DNA from: Ryuthela nishihirai
Taxonomy: Eukaryota > Arthropoda > Arachnida > Araneae > Heptathelidae
Assembly (NCBI GenBank): GCA_038380435.1
Contig: JAWZYU010000011.1
Coordinates: forward strand, 76,691,501 to 76,755,500
Direction: 5' to 3'
Length of the DNA stretch: 64,000 nucleotides
The position numbers were made by a program, and so were the translations under genes. Under the pieces are notes generated by a model. It was given only the letters and a program-made list of their open reading frames with translations, was not told where the DNA came from and searched no databases. Each line of letters opens with the position of its first letter. The stretch's first letter is position 1. Below are positions 1-11,600 of this stretch, piece by piece.

Positions 1-1230
1 ACCGACAAGGAAAAGTGTCGACTCCTATAAAAGTTCCGTAATTTTATAAACAAGCACAAGAAATCCAGAATTTTATGTAAGAAAAATGCTTCAATGAAAG
101 AACTGATAAATGAAAAATTTTCCCAAAAAATATAATCACAGGAAATTCCATCAGTCTCTTGCCACCATCCACACAGATCAAAATGCTGAAGTCACATCTC
201 TGAAGCATTGGATTCAAACTTTTTCTTTTCACATATTTCAAATGAAATGGAAATCTGGAGACCCCCCTCACTCTTTCTATTGGCATCTCATCTAAATTCA
301 TTATCAATCGAAAATATCAGACAACTTGCAATATTTGTTTTATTCGGCATAAATTTTCACGCATCAGGAACCATATTCCCTACTCCATCAACACATGGAA
401 CCACTGAAGCGGCAGAAAACACCTCTTACATTCCTGGCACCATTTTCGCCTTATCCCATCTGGCAGTCTCCTTGGAGAAGAAACTCCCGAACAGCAGCAT
501 TCTCTAAAGACCATGAAGAAACTGTCTTCAGTAAGAAGACAACATGGAGGTTGTCACTTTTATCGGGTAACGAATGAAACAACAAACTAATAAGAACTAT
601 TATTTGATTTTATTTTTTTTTAATCTGTGGTTCTTGTGTATCATTCTGGAACGATTTAAACCAGGCTTGCACAATATATCACCCACCAGAGAATCTTTGT
701 TGTTGGTATTAAAGGATATAACCAATCGTTTCCCGGATCTTGAAATTTAAATTTATTTAAATATAATTTCAAATAGTTAAAACTGAACATATAAATAAGC
801 TTCCTTTGGAAATCTTGCTGAGAACTCCTAAATATTCACAGGATTAGGTTGGGTTGTTTTACCTCTTAGCTGCACTTATTTTCACGCAGTGGGCTAAATG
901 ACCAGTTCACAACGACTCCAAGGTTTCAGAGAAAGTTGTAGAAGACCCACAGGACCGCCGTTGGGAAACAGACAATAACCTCCAGTCGAGGCCATCCAGC
1001 GGGTTCTTTGTGCACAGGGATCCACGGCTAAATATTCACAACGCAAACCAATAGTTTTGTGTTTTGTTGTTGAAAGCAGCAGTTTTGAAATTTAAAAATT
1101 GATCAACAGTTTTGGAATTACATGAGAGCGTTTCTGTTATCGCTGAACAAAATGCGCACGCTTAACTCCATAATTCCATCTCTTATATTCATTTGGTGAA
1201 AGACATTTATGTTCTTATTCAAATCAGTGT
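1..1230. other. Unique flank of the satellite, no supported gene
   Basis: This is the only non-repetitive DNA in the window. It is AT-rich with a T run at 613-621 and an A/T-rich patch near 745-780. Short open frames exist (for example 110-295 and 208-507 on +, 44-307 on -), but none is longer than 99 codons, they overlap on both strands, and none resembles a protein family I know. I see no tRNA, rRNA, transposase or reverse transcriptase motif, and no clear terminal repeats. Part of an intron or an intergenic stretch is possible. The flank does not identify the organism beyond being compatible with a eukaryote. Confidence 0.75.
828..1040 (+). repeat. 13-bp direct repeat, copies 200 bp apart
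   Basis: The 13-mer ctaaatattcaca occurs at 828-840 and again at 1028-1040, exactly 200 bp apart, inside the unique flank. The surrounding sequence does not match between the two copies, so this is not a larger duplication. It could mark the ends of a small inserted element, but no inverted termini are visible and chance cannot be excluded. Confidence 0.4.
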
Positions 1231-1616
1231 TGAATTTCGTCTGATTAGTTTAATTTCACATTTCGTCTGAATTCGTCTGATTAGTTTAATTTCACATTTC
1301 ATCTGAATTCGTCTGATTAGTTTAGTTTCACATTTCGTCTGATTTTGTCTGATTAGTTAACTTTCACATTTCGTCTGAATTCGTCTGATTAGTTTAGTTT
1401 TATGCTTCGTCTGAATTCGCCTGATTAGTTTAGTTTCACATTTCATCTGAATTCGTCTGATTAGTTTAATTTCACATTTCGTCTGAATTCGTCTGATTAG
1501 TTTAGTTTTATATTTCGTCTGAAATCGTCTCATTAGTTTAGTTTCATATTTCGTCTGAATTCGTCCGATTAGTTAAGTTTCACATTTCGTCTGAATTCGT
1601 CTGATTAGTTTAATTT

Positions 1617-1642
1617 CACATTTCGTCTGATTAGTTTAGTTT
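1617..1642 (+). repeat. 26-bp short monomer (one 10-bp half deleted)
   Basis: Here cacatt is followed by a single tcgtctgatt and then agtttagttt, so one of the two 10-bp halves is missing. Other clear cases are 2755-2780, 3814-3839 and 46136-46161, with more near 48570, 53705, 56815, 57630, 61870 and 63215. The deletion is what slippage or unequal exchange between the two near-identical 10-bp halves would give. Each 26-bp monomer shifts the reading frame of the array, which helps end the long open frames. Confidence 0.9.
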
Positions 1643-2040
1643 CACATTTCGTCTGAATTCGTCTGATTAGTTTAGTTTCACATTTCGTCTGAAATCGTCT
1701 GATTAGTTTAATTTCACTTTTCGTCTGATTTTCTCTGATTAGTTAAGTTTCACATTTCGTCTGAATTCGTCTGATTAGTTTAGTTTTATGTTTCGTCTGA
1801 ATTCTCCTGATCAGTTTAGTTTCACATTTCATCTTAATTCGTCTGATTAGTTAAGTTTCACATTTCGCTGAATTCGTCTGATTAGTTTAATTTCGCATTT
1901 CGTCTGAATTCGTCTGATTAGTTTAGTTTCACATTTCGTCTGAATTCGTCCGATTAGTTAAGTTTCACATTTCGTCTGAATTCGTCTGATTAGTTTAGTT
2001 TCACATTTCGTCTGAATTCGTCTGATTAGTTTAGTTTTAT

Positions 2041-2620
2041 GTTTCGTCTGAATTCGCCTGATTAGTTTAGTTTCACATTTCATCTGAATCGTCTGATTAC
2101 TTTAATTTCACATTTCGTCTGAATTCGTTTGATTAGTTAAGTTTCACATTTCGTCTGAATTCGTCTGATTAGTTTAGTTTCACATTTCGTCTGAATTCGT
2201 CTGATTAGTTAAGTTTCACATTTCGTCTGAATTCGTCTGATTAGTTTAGTTTTATGCTTCGTCTGAATTCGCCTGATTAGTTTAGTTTCACATTTCATCT
2301 GAATTCGTCTGATTAGTTTAATTTCACATTTCGTCTGAATTCGCCTGATTAGTTTAGTTTCACATTTCATCTGAATCGTCTGATTACTTTAATTTCACAT
2401 TTCGTCTGAATTCGTTTGATTAGTTAAGTTTCACATTTCGTCTGAATTCGTCTGATTAGTTTAGTTTCACATTTCGTCTGAATTGTCTGATTAGTTTAAT
2501 TTCACATTTCGTCTGAATTCGACTGATTAGTTTAGTTTTATGCTTCGTCTGAATTCGCCTGATTAGTTTAGTTTCACATTTCATCTGAATTCGTCTGATT
2601 AGTTTAATTTCACATTTCGT
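2041..2620 (+). repeat. 287-bp local duplication near the array edge
   Basis: A 35-bp monomer with the diagnostic catctgaatcgtctgattac (one T missing) occurs at 2081, again at 2368 and again at 2968. The first spacing, 287 bp, equals seven 36-bp monomers plus one 35-bp monomer. Neighbouring variants (the tttatg form with cgcctg before it, cgtttgatt after it) are shared, so the copies come from segment duplication rather than repeated mutation. The limits are approximate. Confidence 0.7.
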
Positions 2621-2895
2621 CTGAATTCGTCTGATTAGTTTAGTTTTATGTTTCGTCTGAATTCGTCTCATTAGTTTAGTTTCACATTTCGTCTGAATTC
2701 GTCCGATTAGTTAAGTTTCACATTTCGTCTGAATTCGTCTGATTAGTATAATTTCACATTTCGTCTGATTAGTTTAGTTTCACATTTCGTCTGAATTCGT
2801 CTGATTAGTTTAGTTTCACATTTCGTCTGAAATCGTCTGATTAGTTTAGTTTCATATTTCGTCTGATTTTCTCTGATTAGTTAAGTTTCACATTT

Positions 2896-5800
2896 CGTCT
2901 GAATTCGTCTGATTAGTTTAGTTTTATGTTTCGTCTGAATTCGCCTGATCAGTTTAGTTTCACATTTCATCTGAATCGTCTGATTACTTTAATTTCACAT
3001 TTCGTCTGAATTCGTTTGATTAGTTAAGTTTCACATTTCGTCTGAATTCGTCTGATTAGTTTAGTTTCACATTTCGTCTGAATTCGTCTGATTAGTTAAG
3101 TTTCACATTTCGCCTGAATTCGTCTGATTAGTTAAGTTTCACATTTCGTCTGAATACGTCTGATTAGTTTAATTTAATATTTCGTCTGAATTCGTCTGAT
3201 TAGTTTAGTTTCACATTTCATCTGAATTCGTCCGATTAGTTAAGTTTCACATTTCGTCTGAATTCGTCTGATTAGTTTAATTTAACATTTCTTCTGAATT
3301 CGTCTGATTAGTTTGGTTTCACATTTCGTCTGAATTCGTCTGATTAGTTTAGTTTCACATTTCTTCTGAATTCGTCTGAATAGTTTAGTTTCACATTTCG
3401 TCTCAATTCGTCTGCTTAGTTTAGTTTCACATTTCGTCTGATTTTGTCTGATTAGTTAAGTTTCACATTTCGTCTGAATTCGTCTGATTAGTTTAGTTAT
3501 ATGTTTCGTCTGAATTCGCCTGATTAGTTTAGTTTCACATTTCGTCTGAATTCTTCTGATTAGTTTAATTTAACATTTCGTCTGAATTCGTCTGATTAGT
3601 TTAGTTTCACATTTCGTCTGAATTCGTCCGAATAGTTAAGTTTCACATTTCGTCTGAATTCGTCTGATTAGTTTAGTTTCACATATCGTCTAATTTTGTC
3701 TGATTAGTTAACTTTCATATTTCGTCTCATTAGTTTAGTTTTATGTTTCGTCTGAATTCGCCTGATTAGTTTAGTTTCACATTTCGTCTGAATTCGTCTG
3801 ATTAGTTTAATTTCACATTTCGTCTGATTAGTTTAGTTTTATGTTTCGTCTGAATTCGACTGATTAGTTTAGTTTCACATTTTATCTGAATTCGTCTGAT
3901 TAGTTTAATTTCACATTTCGTCTGAATTCGTCTGATTAGTTTAGTTTTATGTTTCGTCTGAATTCGTCTGATTAGTTTAATTTCACATTCCGCCTGAATT
4001 CGTCTGATTAGTTTAGTTTCACATTTCGTCGGAATTCGTCTCAATAGTTTAGTTTCACATTTCGTCTGATTTTGTCTGATTAGTTAAGTTTCACATTTCG
4101 TCTGAATTCGTCTGATTAGTTTAGTTTTATGTTTCGTCTGATTTTGTCTGATTAGTTTAGTTTCACATTTCGTCTGTTTTGTCTGATTAGTTTAGTTTCA
4201 CATTTCGTTTGAATTCGTCAGATTAGTTTAATTTCACATTTCGTCTGAATTCGTCTGATTAGTTTAGTTTCACATTTCGTCTGAATTCGTTTGATTAGTT
4301 TAATTTCACATTTCGTCTGATTTTGTCTGATTAGTTTAGTTTCACATTTCGTCTGAATTCGTCCGATTAGTTTAATTTCACATTTCGTCTGAATTCGTCT
4401 GATTAGTTTAATTTCACATTTCCTCTGAATTCGTCTGATTAGTTTAGTTTCACATTTCGTCTGATTTTGTCTGCTTAGTTTAGTTTCACATTTCGTCTGA
4501 TTTTGTCTGATTAGTTTAATTTCACATTTCGTCTGAATTCGTCTGATTAGTTTAGTTTCACATTTCGTCTGATTTTGTCTGATTAGTTTAGTTTCACATT
4601 TCGTCTGATTTCGTCTGATTAGTTTAATTTCACGTTTCGTCTGAATTCGTCTCATTAGTTTAATATCACATTTCGTCTGAATTCGTCTGATTAGTGTAGT
4701 TTCACATTTCGTCTGAATTCGTCCGATTAGTTTAATTTCACATTTCGACTGAATTCGTCTGATTAGTTTAGTTTCACATTTCGTCTGATTTTGTCTGATT
4801 AGTTTAGTTTCACATTTCGTCTGAATTCGTCTGATTATTTTAATCTCACTTTTCGTCGGAATTCGTCTGATTAGTTTAATTTCACATTTCGTCTGATTTT
4901 GTCTGATTAGTTTAGTTTCACATTTCGTCTGAATTCGTCTGATTATTTTAATCTCACATTTCGTCGGAATTCGTCTGATTAGTTTAATTTCACATTTCGT
5001 CTGATTTTGTCTGATTAGTTTAGTTTCACATTTCGTCTGAATTCGCCTGATTAGTTTAGTTTTATGTTTCGTCTGAATTCGCCTGATTAGTTTAATTTCA
5101 CATTTCGTCTGAATTCGTCTGATTAGTTTAATTTCACATTTCGTCTGAATTCGTCTGATTAGTTTAATTTCACATTTCGTCTGATTTTGTCTGATTAGTA
5201 TAGTTTCACATTTCGTCTGAATTCGTCCGATTAGTTTAATTTCACATTTCGTCTGAATTCGTCTGATTAGTTTAATTTCACATTTCCTCTGAATTCGTCT
5301 GATTAGTTTAGTTTCACATTTCGTCTGATTTTGTCTGCTTAGTTTAGTTTCACATTTCGTCTGATTTTGTCTGATTAGTTTAATTTCACATTTCGTCTGA
5401 ATTCGTCTGATAAGTTTAGTTTCACATTTCGTCTGATTTCGTCTGATTAGTTTAGTTTCACATTTCGTCTGATTTCGTCTGATTAGTTTAATTTCACGTT
5501 TCGTCTGATTTCGTCTGATTAGTTTAATTTCACGTTTCGTCTGAATTCGTCTCATTAGTTTAATATCACATTTCGTCTGAATTCGTCTGATTAGTTTAGT
5601 TTCACATTTCGTCTGAATTCGTCCGATTAGTTTAATTTCACATTTCGTCTGAATTCGTCAGATTAGTTTAGTTTCACATTTCGTCTGATTTTGTCTGATT
5701 AGTTTAGTTTCACATTTCGTCTGAATTCGTCTGATTATTTTAATCTCACATTTCGTCGGAATTCATCTGATTAGTTTAGTTTCACATTTGTACTGATTTT

Positions 5801-8345
5801 GTTTGATTAGTTTAGTTTCACATTTCATCTGATTTCGTCTGATTAGTTTAATTTCACATTTAGTCTGAATTCGTCCGATTAGTTAAGTTTCACATTTCGT
5901 CTGATTTCGTCTGATTAGTTTAGTTTCACATTTCGTCTGAATTCGTCTGATTAGTTTAGTTTCACATTTCGTCTGAATTCGTCTGATTAGTTTAGTTTCA
6001 CATTTCGTCTGATTTTGTCTCATTAGTTAAGTTTCACATTTCGTCTGAATTCGTCTGATTAGTTTAGTTTTATGTTTCGTCTGAATTCGCCTCATTAGTT
6101 TTGTTTCACATTTCATCTGAATTCGTCTGATTAGTTAAGCTTCACATTTCGTCTGAATTCGTCTGATTAGTTTAATTTCACATTTCGTCTGAATTCGTCT
6201 GATTAGTTTAGTTTTATGTTTCGTCTGAATTCGTCTGATTAGTTTAATTTCACATTTCGCCTGAATTCATCTGATTAGTTTAGTTTCACATTTCGTCGGA
6301 ATTCGTCTCATAAGTTCAGTTTCACATTTCGTCTGATTTTGTCTGATTAGTTAAGTTTCACATTTCGTCTGAATTCGTCTGATTAGTTTAGTTTCACATT
6401 TCGTCTGATTTCGTCTGATTAGTTTAGTTTCACATTTCGTCTGATTTCGTCTGATTAGTTTAATTTCACGTTTCGTCTGATTTTGTCTGATTAGTTTAGT
6501 TTCACATTTCGTCTGAATTCGTCTGATTATTTTAATCTCACATTTCGTCGGAATTCATCTGATTAGTTTAGTTTCACATTTGTACTGATTTTGTTTGATT
6601 AGTTTAGTTTCACATTTGTACTGATTTTGTTTGATTAGTTTAGTTTCACATTTCATCTGATTTCGTCTGATTAGTTTAATTTCACATTTAGTCTGAATTC
6701 GTCCGATTAGTTAAGTTTCACATTTCGTCTGATTTCGTCTGATTAGTTTAGTTTCACATTTCGTCTGAATTCGTCTGATTAGTTTAGTTTCACATTTCGT
6801 CTGAATTCGTCTGGTTAGTTTAGTTTCATATTTCGTCTGATTTTGTTTCATTAGTTAAGTTTCCCATTTCGTCTGAATTCGTCTGATAAGTTTAGTTTTA
6901 TGTTTCGTCTGAATTCGCCTCATTAGTTTTGTTTCACATTTCATCTGAATTCGTCTGATTAGTTAAGCTTCACATTTCGTCTGAATTCGTCTGATTAGTT
7001 TAATTTCACATTTCGTCTGAATTCGTCTGATTAGTTTAGTTTTATGTTTCGTCTGAATTCGTCTGATTAGTTAATTTCACATTTCGCCTGAATTCATCTG
7101 ATTAGTTTAGTTTCACATTTCGTCGGAATTCGTCTCATAAGTTCAGTTTCACATTTCGTCTGATTTTGTCTGATTAGTTAAGTTTCACATTTCGTCTGAA
7201 TTCGTCTGATTAGTTTAATTTCACATTTCGTCTGAATTCGTCTGATTAGTTTAGTTTCACATTTCTTCTGAATTCGTCTGAAGAGTTTAGTTTCACATTT
7301 CGTCTGAATTCGTCTGCTTAGTTTAGTTTCACATTTCGTCTGATTTTGTCTGATTAGTTAAGTTTCACATTTCGTCTGAATTCGTCTGATTAGTTTAGTT
7401 ATATGTTTCGTCTGAATTCGCCTGATTAGTTTAGTTTCACATTTCTTCTGAATTCGTCTGATTAGTTAAGTTTCACATTTCGTCTGAATTCTTCTGATTA
7501 GTTTAATTTAACATTTCGTCTGAATTCGTCTGATTAGTTTAGTTTCACATTTCGTCTGAATTCGTCCGATTAGTTAAGTTTCACATTTCGTCTGAATTCG
7601 TCTGATTAGTTCAGTTTCACATATCGTCTGATTGTCTGATTAGTTAACTTTCATATTTCGTCTCATTAGTTTAGTTTTATGTTTGGTCTGAATTCGTCTG
7701 ATTAGTTTAATTTCACATTTCGCCTGAATTCGTCTGATTAGTTTAGTTTCACATTTCCTCGGAATTCCTCTCAATAGTTTAGTTTCACATTTCGTCTGAT
7801 TTTGTCTGATTACTTAAGTTTTACATTTCGTCTGAATTCGTCTGATTAGTTTAGTTTTATGTTTCGTCTGATTTTGTCTGATTAGTTTAGTTTCACATTT
7901 CGTCTGAATTCGTCAGATTAGTTTAATTTCACATTTCGTCTGAATTCGTCTGATTAGTTTACTTTCACATTTCGTCTGAATTCGTCCGATTAGTTTAATT
8001 TCACATTTCGTCTGATTTTGTCCGATTAGTTTAGTTTCACATTTCGTCTGAATTCGTCCGATTAGTTTAATTTCACATTTCGTCTGAATTCGTCTGATTA
8101 GTTTAATTTCACATTTCCTCTGAATTCGTCTGATTAGTTTAGTTTCAGATTTCGTCTGATTTTGTCTGCTTAGTTTAGTTTCACATTTCGTCTGATTTTG
8201 TCTGATTAGTTTAATTTCACATTTCGTCTGAATTCGTCTGATTAGTTTAGTTTCACATTTCGTCTGATTTTGTCTGATTAGTTTAGTTTCACATTTCTTC
8301 TGATTTCGTCTGATTAGTTTAATTTCACGTTTCGTCTGAATTCGT
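2896..8345 (+). repeat. ~5.4-kb higher-order block, copy 1
   Basis: This stretch matches 8621-14033 variant by variant. The offset is 5,725 bp at the left (for example the cgcct variant at 3111 and 8836). It becomes 5,653 bp after a 72-bp (two-monomer) segment near 3942-4013 that the second copy lacks, and about 5,688 bp near the end, where the second copy has an extra 35-bp monomer. The match breaks off at about 8345. The sequence at 8345-8620 instead repeats 8812-9087 at an offset of 467 bp, so the junction between the two copies was itself reworked. Confidence 0.85.
5690..7207 (+). repeat. Nested 792/828-bp tandem duplication
   Basis: Two neighbouring copies (about 5690-6380 and 6482-7207) share a run of rare variants: taatctcac with cgtcgg, tttgtactg, and tttagtctg followed by cgtccg. 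The offset is 792 bp (22 monomers) at the cgtcgg marker (5754 and 6546). It is 828 bp (23 monomers) after an extra monomer carrying tttgtactg, as at the tagtctg marker (5861 and 6689). The same pair recurs in the second 5.4-kb block (tagtctg at 11514 and 12342), so this duplication is older than the 5.4-kb one. Confidence 0.85.
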
Positions 8346-8620
8346 CTGATTAGTTAAGTTTCACATTTCGCCTGAATTCGTCTGATTAGTTAAGTTTCAC
8401 ATTTCGTCTGAATACGTCTGATTAGTTTAATTTAATATTTCGTCTGAATTCGTCTGATTAGTTTAGTTTCACATTTCATCTGAATTCGTCCGATTAGTTA
8501 AGTTTCACATTTCGTCTGAATTCGTCTGATTAGTTTAATTTAACATTTCTTCTGAATTCGTCTGATTAGTTTGGTTTCACATTTCGTCTGAATTCGTCTG
8601 ATTAGTTTAGTTTCACATTT

Positions 8621-11600
8621 CTTCTGAATTCGTCTGATTAGTTTAGTTTTATGTTTCGTCTGAATTCGCCTGATCAGTTTAGTTTCACATTTCATCTGAA
8701 TCGTCTGATTACTTTAATTTCACATTTCGTCTGAATTCGTTTGATTAGTTAAGTTTCACATTTCGTCTGAATTCGTCTGATTAGTTTAGTTTCACATTTC
8801 GTCTGAATTCGTCTGATTAGTTAAGTTTCACATTTCGCCTGAATTCGTCTGATTAGTTAAGTTTCACATTTCGTCTGAATACGTCTGATTAGTTTAATTT
8901 AATATTTCGTCTGAATTCGTCTGATTAGTTTAGTTTCACATTTCATCTGAATTCGTCCGATTAGTTAAGTTTCACATTTCGTCTGAATTCGTCTGATTAG
9001 TTTAATTTAACATTTCTTCTGAATTCGTCTGATTAGTTTGGTTTCACATTTCGTCTGAATTCGTCTGATTAGTTTAGTTTCACATTTCTTCTGAATTCGT
9101 CTGAATAGTTTAGTTTCACATTTCGTCTCAATTCGTCTGCTTAGTTTAGTTTCACATTTCGTCTGATTTTGTCTGATTAGTTAAGTTTCACATTTCGTCT
9201 GAATTCGTCTGATTAGTTTAGTTATATCTTTCGTCTGAATTCGCCTGATTAGTTTAGTTTCACATTTCGTCTGAATTCTTCTGATTAGTTTAATTTAACA
9301 TTTCGTCTGAATTCGTCTGATTAGTTTAGTTTCACATTTCGTCTGAATTCGTCCGAATAGTTAAGTTTCACATTTCGTCTGAATTCGTCTGATTAGTTTA
9401 GTTTCACATATCGTCTGATTTTGTGTGATTAGTTAACTTTCATATTTCGTCTCATTAGTTTAGTTTTATGTTTCGTCTGAATTCGCCTGATTAGTTTAGT
9501 TTCACATTTCGTCTGAATTCGTCTGATTAGTTTAATTTCACATTTCGTCTGATTAGTTTAGTTTTATGTTTCGTCTGAATTCGACTGATTAGTTTAGTTT
9601 CACATTTTATCTGAATTCGTCTGATTAGTTTAATTTCACATTTCGTCTGAATTCGTCTGATTAGTTTAGTTTCACATTTCGTCGGAATTCGTCTCAATAG
9701 TTTAGTTTCACATTTCGTCTGATTTTGTCTGATTAGTTAAGTTTCACATTTCGTCTCAATTCGTCTGATTAGTTTAGTTTTATGTTTCGTCTGATTTTGT
9801 CTGATTAGTTTAGTTTCACATTTCGTCTGTTTTGTCTGATTAGTTTAGTTTCACATTTCGTTTGAATTCGTCAGATTAGTTTATTTTCACATTTCGTCTG
9901 AATTCGTCTGATTAGTTTAGTTTCACATTTCGTCTGAATTCGTCTGATTAGTTTAATTTCACATTTCGTCTGATTTTGTCTGATTAGTTTAGTTTCACAT
10001 TTCGTCTGAATTCGTCCGATTAGTTTAATTTCACATTTCGTCTGAATTCGTCTGATTAGTTTAATTTCACATTTCCTCTGAATTCGTCTGATTAGTTTAG
10101 TTTCACATTTCGTCTGATTTTGTCTGCTTAGTTTAGTTTCACATTTCGTCTGATTTTGTCTGATTAGTTTAATTTCACATTTCGTCTGAATTGGTCTGAT
10201 TAGTTTAGTTTCACATTTCGTCTGATTTTGTCTGATTAGTTTAGTTTCACATTTCGTCTGATTTCGTCTGATTAGTTTAATTTCACGTTTCGTCTGAATT
10301 CGTCTCATTAGTTTAATATCACATTTCGTCTGAATTCGTCTGATTAGTTTAGTTTCACATTTCGTCTGAATTCGTCCGATTAGTTTAATTTCACATTTCG
10401 ACTGAATTCGTCTGATTAGTTTAGTTTCACATTTCGTCTGATTTTGTCTGATTAGTTTAGTTTCACATTTCGTCTGAATTCGTCTGATTATTTTAATCTC
10501 ACTTTTCGTCGGAATTCGTCTGATTAGTTTAATTTCACATTTCGTCTGATTTTGTCTGATTAGTTTAGTTTCACATTTCGTCTGAATTCGTCTGATTATT
10601 TTAATCTCACATTTCGTCGGAATTCGTCTGATTAGTTTAATTTCACATTTCGTCTGATTTTGTCTGATTAGTTTAGTTTCACATTTCGTCTGAATTCGCC
10701 TGATTAGTTTAGTTTTATGTTTCGTCTGAATTCGCCTGATTAGTTTAATTTCACATTTCGTCTGAATTCGTCTGATTAGTTTAATTTCACATTTCGTCTG
10801 AATTCGTCTGATTAGTTTAATTTCACATTTCGTCTGATTTTGTCTGATTAGTATAGTTTCACATTTCGTCTGAATTCGTCCGATTAGTTTAATTTCACAT
10901 TTCGTCTGAATTCGTCTGATTAGTTTAATTTCACATTTCCTCTGAATTCGTCTGATTAGTTTAGTTTCACATTTCGTCTGATTTTGTCTGCTTAGTTTAG
11001 TTTCACATTTCGTCTGATTTTGTCTGATTAGTTTAATTTCACATTTCGTCTGAATTCGTCTGATAAGTTTAGTTTCACATTTCGTCTGATTTCGTCTGAT
11101 TAGTTTAGTTTCACATTTCGTCTGATTTCGTCTGATTAGTTTAATTTCAGGTTTCGTCTGATTTCGTCTGATTAGTTTAATTTCACGTTTCGTCTGAATT
11201 CGTCTCATTAGTTTAATATCACATTTCGTCTGAATTCGTCTGATTAGTTTAGTTTCACATTTCGTCTGAATTCGTCCGATTAGTTTAATTTCACATTTCG
11301 TCTGAATTCGTCAGATTAGTTTAGTTTCACATTTCGTCTGATTTTGTCTGATTAGTTTAGTTTCACATTTCGTCTGAATTCGTCTGATTATTTTAATCTC
11401 ACATTTCGTCGGAATTCATCTGATTAGTTTAGTTTCACATTTGTACTGATTTTGTTTGATTAGTTTAGTTTCACATTTCATCTGATTTCGTCTGATTAGT
11501 TTAATTTCACATTTAGTCTGAATTCGTCCGATTAGTTAAGTTTCACATTTCGTCTGATTTCGTCTGATTAGTTTAGTTTCACATTTCGTCTGAATTCGTC

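Noticed and set aside
26..33. TATAAAAG, a perfect TATA-box-like octamer
   Set aside because: It lies at the window edge in AT-rich DNA with no downstream gene or initiator that I can support, so chance is the simplest explanation.
208..507. 99-codon plus-strand open frame in the flank
   Set aside because: No recognisable family, overlapped by other frames on both strands, and of a length expected by chance in 1.2 kb. It could be part of an exon, but nothing supports that.
512..589. Short frame starting ATGAAGAAACTG with a possible splice donor near 530
   Set aside because: Only 25 codons before a stop. The donor-like taagaag lacks supporting acceptor or reading-frame evidence.
841..862. ggattaggttgggttg as a telomere-like or arthropod aggtta motif
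   Set aside because: Only a single degenerate occurrence, with no tandem TTAGG or TTAGGG repeats anywhere in the window. Not enough for a telomere or for placing the organism.
1..1230. Transposon or retroelement remnant in the flank
   Set aside because: No terminal inverted repeats, long terminal repeats, target-site duplication or enzyme motif could be seen. The 13-bp repeat at 828 and 1028 alone is insufficient.
4218..5555. Minus-strand protein of 445 residues (and the other frames of 70 to 445 residues in the array)
   Set aside because: The frame is open only because the 36-bp monomer has no stop in it. Starts come from the tcatta variant and stops from ttaag or frame-shifting short monomers. 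There is no sign of conserved amino acids, domain or promoter.
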